In this document: positions 1 through 5,775 of the stretch, piece by piece
How the letters are laid out: each line of letters starts with the position of its first letter
Numbering within the stretch: the stretch's first letter is position 1
NCBI GenBank assembly: GCA_003229995.1
Contig: QIGJ01000052.1
Span: forward strand, 1-7,447
Direction of reading: 5' to 3'
From: Gammaproteobacteria bacterium
GTDB lineage: Bacteria; Pseudomonadota; Gammaproteobacteria; SZUA-152
DNA: 7,447 bases
Position numbers and translations under genes: made by a program
Notes under the pieces: generated by a model
Told to the model about the DNA's origin: nothing
The model's database searches: none
What the model saw: the letters and a program-made list of their open reading frames with translations, nothing else

Positions 1-1507
1 TATCACCGGCCAATACACGGCGCAGGCCATCATACCGAATGCCCGGAGATTGTTGTCGCGCATAACGTTCAATTTCGTGTTCACTGGTACCGTCGTGAAT
101 CATGTTACGCAGGTTGTCATTCACTTCCACCAGCTCATAAATACCGGTACGGCCAGAGTAACCCTGAAAATTACAATGCTTGCAACCTTCGGCTTTGTAA
201 AAAGTCGGCGGATTAGCTGCATCCAATGCAAAACGCTCACAATCAACTTCGTTAACCGTGTACGGCTGCCTGCATTCTTTACACAGCAAGCGCACCAGAC
301 GTTGCGCCAGTACGCCCAGCAAGGTCGATGACAACAGAAAAGGTTCCACACCCATGTCGCGCAACCGGGTAACGGCACCCACAGCGCTGTTAGTGTGTAG
401 GGTGGATAACACTAGGTGGCCGGTGAGTGATGACTGCACGGCGATTTCCGCTGTTTCCAGATCACGAATTTCACCCACCATCACCACGTCCGGGTCCTGA
501 CGTAAAATTGCACGCAGACCACGCGCAAAACTCATATCGACTTTTACATTCACGTTGGTCTGGCTGATGCCGTCGAGGTCGTATTCCACGGGGTCTTCGA
601 CGGTCATAATGTTGCGTTTGTTATCGTTGAGCTGTGTTAATACGGCATAAAGCGTGGTGGTTTTACCCGAGCCGGTGGGGCCGGTCACCAAAATAATGCC
701 ATGCGGTTTACGGATAACTTTGTCCATATTTTGATGAGTCTGTCTGTCCATACCCAGGTGCGATAAATCCAGACGCCCAGCCTGTTTGTCGAGCAAACGC
801 ATTACCACGCGCTCACCCTGTCCGGTGGGGATAGTGGAGACGCGCACGTCCACCGCACGCCCGGCAATGCGCAAGCCAATACGTCCATCCTGCGGTAAGC
901 GTTTTTCAGCAATATCCAGTTTTGCCATCACTTTAATACGCGACACTAATAACGGTGCCAGCACGCGGCGCGGTGTCAGCACTTCCCGCAACATGCCGTC
1001 CACGCGAAAACGCACTACCAGCCGTGTTTCGTAGGGTTCGATGTGGATATCCGAAGCGTCTTCCTTGATGGCCTGCGTAAGCAGTGCATTGATCAGGCGA
1101 ATAATCGGTGCATCGTCTTCGCTTTCTAAAAGGTCTTCCGGTTCGGGCAGGGCTTGTGCAACCGCAAACAGATCGGCCTCGTCATCAAGGTCATCCATCA
1201 TTTGCATAGCTTCACCGGAGTGCTGCTCGTAGGCTTTTTGCAGACGCGCATCAAATTCATCGGCATCGATACATTCAAAATGCACCGGGCGTGACAAAAA
1301 ACGACGGACTTCGGCCAGCGTCGTACTGTTCACACCGGGGCGCATCAGCACAACAACATGTTCGGAGGTTTTTTCGCTCACCAATACGCCATTGCGCTTG
1401 GCAAAGATGAAGGGGAGCGCAGAAATGACTGGAGCAACAGGGGGCACACTGTCATTCAACACAGTCTCGGCTGTGTTGTTATGTGTAATATCGACGACGC
1501 TGTTCAT
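1..1507 (-). CDS. gspE: Type II secretion ATPase GspE (3' end outside window)
   Basis: Cytoplasmic secretion ATPase that powers pseudopilus assembly in the type II secretion system. The 502 visible codons show the whole family layout. A poorly conserved N-terminus is followed by the N1 domain (about residues 30-90), an acidic linker (about 95-125), and the A-S-D-I-H-I-E-P-Y motif that opens the N2/ATPase core. The Walker A motif GPTGSGKTT is at residues 276-284, the Walker B motif VGEIRD at about 344-349, and a His box reads LSTLHTNSA. The zinc-binding tetracysteine is present as CKEC (409-412) and CKHC (442-445), which separates GspE from many plain PilT-type ATPases. The last visible residues, GLRRVLAGD, normally lie about 15 residues from the end. 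Start: ATG at 1507, because an in-frame TAA (1532-1534) blocks longer forms. No strong Shine-Dalgarno is visible, so coupling to gspD translation is likely. gspF would be expected beyond the left edge. PilB/MshE is less likely given the gspC and gspD neighbours. Confidence 0.95.
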   Translation of the reverse strand, partial: MNSVVDITHNNTAETVLNDSVPPVAPVISALPFIFAKRNGVLVSEKTSEHVVVLMRPGVNSTTLAEVRRFLSRPVHFECIDADEFDARLQKAYEQHSGEAMQMMDDLDDEADLFAVAQALPEPEDLLESEDDAPIIRLINALLTQAIKEDASDIHIEPYETRLVVRFRVDGMLREVLTPRRVLAPLLVSRIKVMAKLDIAEKRLPQDGRIGLRIAGRAVDVRVSTIPTGQGERVVMRLLDKQAGRLDLSHLGMDRQTHQNMDKVIRKPHGIILVTGPTGSGKTTTLYAVLTQLNDNKRNIMTVEDPVEYDLDGISQTNVNVKVDMSFARGLRAILRQDPDVVMVGEIRDLETAEIAVQSSLTGHLVLSTLHTNSAVGAVTRLRDMGVEPFLLSSTLLGVLAQRLVRLLCKECRQPYTVNEVDCERFALDAANPPTFYKAEGCKHCNFQGYSGRTGIYELVEVNDNLRNMIHDGTSEHEIERYARQQSPGIRYDGLRRVLAGD

Positions 1508-1560
1508 GAGTGGTATTAACAGGCAGAGCTTTTAAAACTCGTCCTCTTCATCGTCCTCCC

Positions 1561-1586
1561 AGTCAGAAAATATAGTCAGAAAATAT
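1561..1586. repeat. Perfect 13-bp tandem duplication at the gspD 3' end
   Basis: Two exact, abutting copies of agtcagaaaatat lie at 1561-1573 and 1574-1586. On the minus strand the gspD stop TGA (1565-1563) is in the second copy read. Thirteen is not a multiple of three, so the duplication changes the end of gspD. With two copies the protein ends F-S-D-Y-I-F. With one copy it would end F-S-D-W-E-D-D-E-E-D-E-F and stop at the TAA at 1534-1532, 24 bases before the gspE ATG. The dense acidic reading after the repeat suggests it was coding before the duplication arose. Confidence 0.9.
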
Positions 1587-2732
1587 AAACACAGAGTCCG
1601 GTTTCGCAGAGTCCCGCTGATTGTCAGAGGGCTTTTGTTGCTCCGAACGAGTAATAAAGGGGGCTGGCAATTCCAGGAATTCTTGAGTCTCGGGCATTGT
1701 CGGATGTGACTCATTCGATAACAAACTCACACCGTCTTTACCCAGCTCCAGTTGCCTGGAACGAATAAAGTTGTATTTGCTGCGCGTCAGCTTAAAACTG
1801 TCTTCTTTGGTGCGCAGAATGGTGGGACGCAAAAACACCATCAGATTGGTTTTTACTTTTTGCACCGAGGTATAACGGAATAAAGCGCCCAACAACGGGA
1901 TATCTCCCAGCAATGGCACCTTTTGCGCCGTTTCCACCAAATCATCTCTGATCAGGCCACCCAATACCAGCATTTTGCCATCATCCACTAATACGCTGGT
2001 TTTAATCGAGCGTTCGCTGGTAACAATATCACCAGCACCCGCTGCACCCCCCGCAATACCATCGACGGTTTGCTCAATATCCAGACGAATAGCATCGCCT
2101 TCGTTGATTTGCGGTTTTACTTTCAAACGAATACCCACCTTTTTACGCTCGAAGGTCGTGAAAGGGTTAACGGAGGAATTTCCTCCACCAGCGTTGGCAA
2201 AAGCACCGGTAGGAATCGACAATTCCTGACCAACAAAAATTTCTGCTTCTTCGTTATCCATAGTCACCAGATTGGGCGTGGATAACACATTGGTGATGCC
2301 GTCACCTTCCAACGCGCGGATTAGCCCGGCAAAGTTAAAGGTACCGCTGCTGAATCGACCCAGGCCGATGGTCACACCCGAGCCAATGGTCGACAGTGCC
2401 GCAGCTGTGCTACCGGCACCCGCTGCCTCTGCCCTTGCCGCGCCCTGTGCGAGCCCGGAAATACTGCTGCTACCGCTGCCGAAGTTGACCGCACCCACCG
2501 GATTGTCACCACCACTACCATCAAACAGCCATTGCACACCCAGTTCCGCCGCCCGGTCTGACGACACCTCAGCAATAATTGCCTCCACCATTACCTGTGC
2601 ACGACGTATGTCCAACTGAGCAATCACGGATTTTAGTGACCGAAACACCGTGGGCGCGGCAGTAATAACCAACGCATTGGTGCTTTCATCGGCTTGAATA
2701 TCAAAGGGCTGACGAGACGTTGAGGGCGCTGT
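1563..2732 (-). CDS. gspD: Secretin GspD, C-terminal part (frameshifted from the N-terminal part)
   Basis: This is the membrane half of the T2SS outer-membrane secretin. The frame opens with F-D-I-Q-A-D-E-S-T-N-A-L-V-I-T, the end of the N3 domain, and runs through IAQLDIRRAQVMVEAIIAEV into the secretin domain. A Gly/Ser/Ala-rich segment and the gate-region motif STPNLVTMDNEEAEIFVGQ follow. The secretin signature VPLLGDIPLLGALFR and TNLMVFLRPTI come next, then a Ser/Pro/Gln-rich tail of about 80 residues. There is no convincing start codon or ribosome binding site: the first usable start is a TTG at 2672 inside a conserved strand. The part is therefore a continuation of the upstream reading frame, about 389 residues from 2732. 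Joined, the two parts give about 693 residues, normal for GspD. The stop at 1563-1565 lies inside a 13-bp tandem duplication, so the last residues (DYIF) may not be ancestral. If the frameshift is real, no complete channel is made from this copy. Confidence 0.9.
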   Translation of the reverse strand, partial: TAPSTSRQPFDIQADESTNALVITAAPTVFRSLKSVIAQLDIRRAQVMVEAIIAEVSSDRAAELGVQWLFDGSGGDNPVGAVNFGSGSSSISGLAQGAARAEAAGAGSTAAALSTIGSGVTIGLGRFSSGTFNFAGLIRALEGDGITNVLSTPNLVTMDNEEAEIFVGQELSIPTGAFANAGGGNSSVNPFTTFERKKVGIRLKVKPQINEGDAIRLDIEQTVDGIAGGAAGAGDIVTSERSIKTSVLVDDGKMLVLGGLIRDDLVETAQKVPLLGDIPLLGALFRYTSVQKVKTNLMVFLRPTILRTKEDSFKLTRSKYNFIRSRQLELGKDGVSLLSNESHPTMPETQEFLELPAPFITRSEQQKPSDNQRDSAKPDSVFIFSDYIF

Positions 2733-2771
2733 TTTTATCTGTGGTATTTTTGGTTTTGCCCACCCCGGTCA
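2701..2771 (-). other. gspD: Frameshift interval in gspD (probable 1-base insertion)
   Basis: The N-terminal frame stops at TGA 2701-2703, and the C-terminal frame is closed upstream by a TGA near 2770, so the frame change must fall between them. On the coding strand there is an A5 run at 2736-2732, with a second A5 run at about 2751-2747. Removing one A from the first run joins T-T-D-K to T-A-P-S-T-S-R-Q-P-F-D-I-Q-A-D-E and restores a normal N3-to-secretin junction in its variable linker. The shift needed is +1 (or -2), so the usual -1 programmed slippage does not fit. Causes cannot be told apart from sequence alone: homopolymer sequencing error, a true inactivating mutation, or rescue by transcriptional slippage on the A run. 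Confidence 0.85.
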
Positions 2772-3645
2772 GTACCGGTACCAGATCTGCGGCCTTGGCA
2801 TAGCGCAAATAAATGACATGGGTATCACCCACCACTTCGGAGGGAGTGTCCAAGTGTGAAATGATGGCACGCAACTGCAAACGTTCGGCACGTTCGCCAC
2901 CAATCAAAATACTGTTGGTGCGCTCGTCGGCTACCAACATGGGTTTGCTGGCCTTAGGATTCTTTTTACCGGCCTGCTGTTGCAGGCTGGTGAGTACTCG
3001 CACCAAATCCGAGGCCACAGCATTTTCCAGTGGCACAATTTCGATTTCACCACTGGTCGGTTGATCGATGCGTTTGATGATTTTCACCAACCGTGCAATA
3101 TTGGCCGCACGATCAGAAATAATCAGCACATTACTTTGCGGATAAGCGGCAAGGTGGCCCTGCGGCGGCACCAAAGGACGAAGAATGGGTACCAATTGAG
3201 CAGCGGTGACATGTTCTATTTCGATCACCCGGGTGATGGCCTCGTCACCCTTGCCCGGTTGGCCTGGCGGGGCAAATGGCATAGCACTGTGTTTGGCATC
3301 AGCATCCGGCACAATCTTGATTGCCTTGCCACTGGGAACCGCAGTGTAACCATGTACTTCCAGAATCGATAAAAAGACCTTGTAGACTTCACCCTTACTC
3401 ATGGCGCGATTGGATATCAGCGTCACCTTGCCTTTGACGCGCGGATCAACAATAAAATTTTTGCCGGTGACTTCAGCGATCGAACTGATCACCGCACGGA
3501 TATCCGCTCCCTTGAAATTCAGCGTGCTGGTTTCGGCAGCAAAACCGGAGGAAAAACCAGAGGACAACCACAGCAGTCCACTCACCAGCCAGACACTGCT
3601 TAATTTTCGCCACCGTGATTCCATTTGTACTCGTTCAATCTTCAT
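2701..3645 (-). CDS. gspD: Secretin GspD, N-terminal part (truncated by frameshift)
   Basis: Periplasmic half of the T2SS secretin, 314 residues in this frame. A signal peptide spans about residues 1-37, with basic residues R11, R13 and K14, a hydrophobic core LVSGLLWL-type, and likely cleavage after F-A-A. The N0 domain (about 40-113, TLNFKGADIRAVISSIAEVTG) is the TonB-like part that contacts GspC. N1 (about 136-196, with YPQSNVLIISD) and N2 (about 200-268, with VADERTNSILIGG) follow. N3 begins at VIYLRYAKAADLVPVLTGVG (about 277-296) and then loses frame. The final residues before the TGA at 2701-2703 (about from N305) match nothing in the family, while the expected continuation lies in the +1 frame just downstream. 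Start: ATG at 3645, with a G-rich Shine-Dalgarno six bases upstream. An N-terminal fragment alone could be exported to the periplasm but could not form a pore. A sequencing error is an equally good explanation for the break. Confidence 0.93.
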   Translation of the reverse strand: MKIERVQMESRWRKLSSVWLVSGLLWLSSGFSSGFAAETSTLNFKGADIRAVISSIAEVTGKNFIVDPRVKGKVTLISNRAMSKGEVYKVFLSILEVHGYTAVPSGKAIKIVPDADAKHSAMPFAPPGQPGKGDEAITRVIEIEHVTAAQLVPILRPLVPPQGHLAAYPQSNVLIISDRAANIARLVKIIKRIDQPTSGEIEIVPLENAVASDLVRVLTSLQQQAGKKNPKASKPMLVADERTNSILIGGERAERLQLRAIISHLDTPSEVVGDTHVIYLRYAKAADLVPVLTGVGKTKNTTDKNSALNVSSAL

Positions 3646-3646
3646 C

Positions 3647-3691
3647 CTATTCCCCGGCCATTGTAGTTTTGGCCATTATCTTTCTAGCCAT
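3647..3691 (-). CDS. Possible 14-residue leader peptide upstream of gspD
   Basis: Because the tandem repeat has a 15-base period, its ATG triplets are all in one frame. They give a short open frame, MARKIMAKTTMAGE, with M-A recurring every five residues. Its TAG (3649-3647) lies one base before the gspD ATG, so translation of the frame could feed ribosomes to gspD. An A/G-rich stretch AGGAAT precedes the first ATG. I know no homologous leader. The frame may be only a by-product of the repeat, hence the low confidence. Confidence 0.2.
   Translation of the reverse strand: MARKIMAKTTMAGE
3652..3655 (-). promoter_or_regulatory. Ribosome binding site of gspD
   Basis: On the minus strand GGGG is followed by AATAGG and then the ATG at 3645, a six-base spacer. 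The AGG directly before the ATG is too close to serve. This site, together with the signal peptide that begins at this ATG, fixes the gspD start. The TAG of a possible leader peptide lies inside the spacer, one base before the ATG. Confidence 0.55.
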
Positions 3692-3700
3692 TGTATTCCT
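3656..3700. repeat. Degenerate 15-bp tandem repeat between gspC and gspD
   Basis: Three consecutive 15-bp units start ggccattgta, ggccattatc and agccattgta (3656, 3671 and 3686). A fourth related element, gcccattgtt, is at 3711-3720, offset by an extra 10 bases. On the coding (minus) strand each unit reads purine-rich sequence followed by ATGGCN, resembling a repeated ribosome-binding-site/start module. The real gspD start (GGGGAATAGGATG) resembles one more unit. The repeat occupies about half of the 87-base gap between gspC and gspD. Confidence 0.55.
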
Positions 3701-3732
3701 GACCAGTACGGCCCATTGTTAATTCTCTCACG

Positions 3733-4680
3733 TCACTCCACCTGAAAGGCAAAAGATTCCATCACCCCGTTGCGCTCCACATCCAGTATCACCGAGTCTG
3801 CCGTGGACAAGTCGCGCATAATTTCCAAGGCTTTAATCGGGTTGTCCAGTGTGACACCATTCACCCCTGTCACCACATCACCGTTTTTCAGCCCGAAACG
3901 CCCCAGTAGTTTCCGGTCTTTGCCGGGACGGATGCGATAACCTTTGAGTCTGCCCGTGGCCTTGTCGGTCACTGGCGAGGCATTCACCAGATTCATCAGT
4001 GTCTGTGGCTCGCTCATCAACGCATCACGATACTGACGCAACAAGGCGGCATTCTCCGCAGTACTCGCCTGCGTCGTACCACGACTTCGCGCTTGTGACG
4101 TGTTCCGCGTCGCCGTGCGCGAGATCATCGCACTGACAATCTCATCTTTCGGCAAGCGCAAGGTTTCAAGTCGGCCACGGTGCTCAAGGATCACCCGGTC
4201 TGCATAAATTTCGCGCAACACCGCATTACCCGGCAGCTGTTGGTCTACGGCATAAGCCTCTTCCATACCTTTTCCATCGGCAATAATCGCGCGCGCCTCA
4301 AGGGGATCAGACGATGCCAGCAGACCATGTAACTTCAAATTCAGTCGGGTATCCGGAGCCTCGGTCATCTGTGCTACAGGCACCGATGAGACTTTCTGAA
4401 TCTCACCAAACAGGTGCCATTGACCAATACGGTTGATATCGGAAGCACCCGACTGAGCAACCTTTGCATTGGACTGAAGCGATGTACGGGGTATTGGCAA
4501 TGGCTCCGGTGGCTGACTGGGCAACACCTGCCAAGTCAGTTGCGCGAGGCTTTGCGCCAGCAATACGACAAGCAACAATAACACCAGCAGAGGCAGGCGC
4601 TTGTCTGTGCCGACCGCGACCAACCGCGCCATAAAATTTGCGCCTGCATCCGCGCCCCAGTCAGCCATTGCCTTGTTCAT
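3733..4680 (-). CDS. gspC: Type II secretion inner-membrane protein GspC
   Basis: GspC is the bitopic inner-membrane protein that links the cytoplasmic-membrane platform to the secretin and takes part in substrate choice. The 315 residues show a short cytoplasmic N-terminus and one strong membrane helix (about 30-52, LPLLVLLLLVVLLAQSLAQL). A Pro/Ser linker follows, then the homology region (about 82-177). That region has the hallmark IGQWHLFGE (85-93) and LKLHGLLASSDPLEARAII (115-133) and is the part known to bind the secretin N0 domain. A polar Ser/Thr/Arg linker (about 188-215) leads to a C-terminal PDZ-type domain (about 228-315) with GRFGLKNGDVVTGVNGV and ending FAFQVE. Length and domain order are normal. 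Start: ATG at 4680, with no clear Shine-Dalgarno; ATG at about 4668 is an alternative. It is the first gene of the visible operon, 87 bases ahead of gspD. Confidence 0.95.
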   Translation of the reverse strand: MNKAMADWGADAGANFMARLVAVGTDKRLPLLVLLLLVVLLAQSLAQLTWQVLPSQPPEPLPIPRTSLQSNAKVAQSGASDINRIGQWHLFGEIQKVSSVPVAQMTEAPDTRLNLKLHGLLASSDPLEARAIIADGKGMEEAYAVDQQLPGNAVLREIYADRVILEHRGRLETLRLPKDEIVSAMISRTATRNTSQARSRGTTQASTAENAALLRQYRDALMSEPQTLMNLVNASPVTDKATGRLKGYRIRPGKDRKLLGRFGLKNGDVVTGVNGVTLDNPIKALEIMRDLSTADSVILDVERNGVMESFAFQVE

Positions 4681-4780
4681 CGGTCATGCTATTTTACTAC
4701 CCTTTTGATTACTGGCCAGCACTACGGGCCACGTCAGACAAAGCGACCCAATTTTTGGTCTGTGCAGCGAGGCTTCCTGT

Positions 4781-4810
4781 ATTTCCACTACAAATTTCCA
4801 CTACAAATTT
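4781..4810. repeat. Perfect 13-bp tandem duplication upstream of gspC
   Basis: Two exact copies of atttccactacaa lie at 4781-4793 and 4794-4806, followed by the first four bases of a third copy (attt, 4807-4810). The array sits about 100-130 bases ahead of the gspC start, next to -35/-10-like sequences, so it could alter promoter spacing or leader length. It has the same period as the duplication at the end of gspD but an unrelated sequence. Confidence 0.85.
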
Positions 4811-5127
4811 ATTTTACTGTAATCCCCGTCAAGCTCCTAATACATTGTCAAGACTGTTTTGACTGGTGCAATGTTCCGTCTCTGGCAAAGGACGACGGCC
4901 AGAACCTATCTCACAAAGTGCTTTGGGTATTTGCGGCGAAACGTGCCTCACCCTGAATGACGTTGCACTAGAAATCGCCTTCTCTTAACAGTCTTTATCT
5001 TTGAATTTAATACACTTTTCATGCCATTCGAACAGGCAGCACTACAAACTACCAGTATTTAGCGGCAATCACCAGTCTGTCAGAAATGACCGGTCAACGA
5101 ATACATACCCAAAACCAATGAACAGGC

Positions 5128-5133
5128 TACAAT
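5128..5133 (+). promoter_or_regulatory. Candidate -10 element for the DUF1566 pair
   Basis: TACAAT differs from the TATAAT consensus at one position and lies 34 bases before the ATG at 5167, giving a short leader if used. No recognisable -35 sits 16-18 bases upstream (the sequence there is near ATACCC). Use would require an activator, or the match is chance. Confidence 0.2.
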
Positions 5134-5166
5134 CGACACAATAAGCTACTGCACAATTATCTCATA

Positions 5167-5775
5167 ATGATCACCGCCCTACTTCATGGGGCGGTAGATG
5201 CCGGAGAACCTCGGTTTGTTCCACTGAATCATAACGGCGAACCGTTGACTGTGAGTGAGCGCGAACAGTTGCAGGAATGGCCTTGTATACTGGATCAAAG
5301 CACGGGGCTGATCTGGGAGGGGAAATCCAGAACTGCCGGCCTGCATTACCTCAACAACACCTTTAACTGGTTTGACCCAGATCACACACGCAATGGCGGC
5401 CTCGCAGGAGAGCCTGACAACAAACACTGTCGCGGAGGCGCCCAGAAAAATGCCTGTGATACCCATCGTTTTGTGCAGGCCGTCAATAGCGAAGGACTCT
5501 GTAACGCTCACCACTGGCGCCTGCCGCGTCGCGAAGAACTCCGCAATCTGGTGAACTACAGTATTCCTTATCCTGGCCCCACCATCGACACACAGGCTTT
5601 TCCCAATAGCATTGCGCAATTCTACTGGTCCGCCGACACAAATGCGAGCGAACCGCTGGAAGCTTGGGGTATCGGTTTTTCTTTTGGTTTTGATTACGCC
5701 TATTTCAAAAGCAACCGGGTGCATGTTCGGCTGGTACACAGCAGCCGACAAGCCAAAAAAAGAGTACAACCATGA
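5167..5775 (+). CDS. DUF1566 (Lcl C-terminal-like) protein, first of a coupled pair
   Basis: Probable exported protein of unknown function, 202 residues. The DUF1566 domain fills most of the chain: TGLIWEGKS (46-54), NTFNWFDPDHTRNGG (64-78), a cysteine pair region (C88, C97), CNAHHWRLPRREELRNLVNYS (C112 and the core WRLP at 117-120), AFPNSI (144-149), YWSAD (153-157) and VHVRLV (185-190). Four cysteines (40, 88, 97, 112) could form two disulfides outside the cytoplasm. From the ATG at 5167 the N-terminus (MITALLHGAVDAG) is too short for a standard signal peptide, although the open frame continues upstream to 5122 with K, R and hydrophobic residues. The true start may therefore lie further upstream (see finding). 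No Shine-Dalgarno is seen. Its stop overlaps the next ATG by four bases. The family includes the C-terminal domain of the Legionella adhesin Lcl; the role here is not known. Confidence 0.82.
   Translation: MITALLHGAVDAGEPRFVPLNHNGEPLTVSEREQLQEWPCILDQSTGLIWEGKSRTAGLHYLNNTFNWFDPDHTRNGGLAGEPDNKHCRGGAQKNACDTHRFVQAVNSEGLCNAHHWRLPRREELRNLVNYSIPYPGPTIDTQAFPNSIAQFYWSADTNASEPLEAWGIGFSFGFDYAYFKSNRVHVRLVHSSRQAKKRVQP
5173..5195 (+). other. GC-rich hairpin over the start of the first DUF1566 gene
   Basis: ACCGCCC (5173-5179) pairs perfectly with GGGCGGT (5189-5195) across a nine-base loop, starting four bases after the ATG at 5167. There is no T tract, so it is not a typical terminator. In mRNA it could hinder initiation at this ATG. 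It also codes for L-L-H-G-A-V, so it may be incidental. Confidence 0.3.

Larger units (their letters stand above)
4681..5166. other. Divergent intergenic region between gspC and the DUF1566 pair
   Basis: This 486-base stretch has no convincing gene on either strand; the short open frames show no domain, ribosome binding site or family motif. It must carry the promoters for the T2SS operon (leftward) and the DUF1566 pair (rightward). On the minus strand a perfect TTGACA (4851-4846) and a TTGACG (4832-4827) stand out. Neither has a good -10 at the normal distance; TAAATT at 4811-4806 follows the second with a short 15-base spacer. A small inverted repeat (TGGCC 4713-4717, GGCCA 4727-4731) lies in the gspC leader. 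The 13-bp tandem duplication at 4781-4810 and the -10-like TACAAT at 5128 are listed separately. I see no terminator, operator or riboswitch I can name. Confidence 0.6.

Noticed and set aside
1532..1714. 60-residue minus-strand open frame at the gspD end as a separate small gene.
   Set aside because: Only its last ten residues or so look meaningful, as the pre-duplication GspD tail; the rest is out-of-frame gspD.
2272..2619. 115-residue plus-strand open frame rich in Ala, Pro and Ser.
   Set aside because: It is the complement of the Gly/Ser/Ala-rich segment of gspD; such low-complexity coding gives long antisense frames.
2726..2740. T-AAA-AAC sequence in gspD as a -1 programmed frameshift site.
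   Set aside because: It is not a canonical X-XXY-YYZ heptamer in this frame, and the needed shift is +1 or -2, not -1.
4846..4851. Perfect TTGACA on the minus strand as the gspC promoter -35.
   Set aside because: No -10-like hexamer occurs at 16-18 bases; the nearest A/T-rich hexamer is far too distant, so I only mention it in the intergenic entry.
4705..4956. Plus-strand open frames of 74-83 residues in the region upstream of gspC.
   Set aside because: No family motifs, no Shine-Dalgarno, and they span the 13-bp tandem duplication, which would have broken any conserved frame.
5179..5769. 196-residue open frame on the minus strand, almost antiparallel to the first DUF1566 gene.
   Set aside because: The plus-strand frame carries all the DUF1566 motifs; the minus frame has no domain or ribosome binding site and mirrors the codon pattern.
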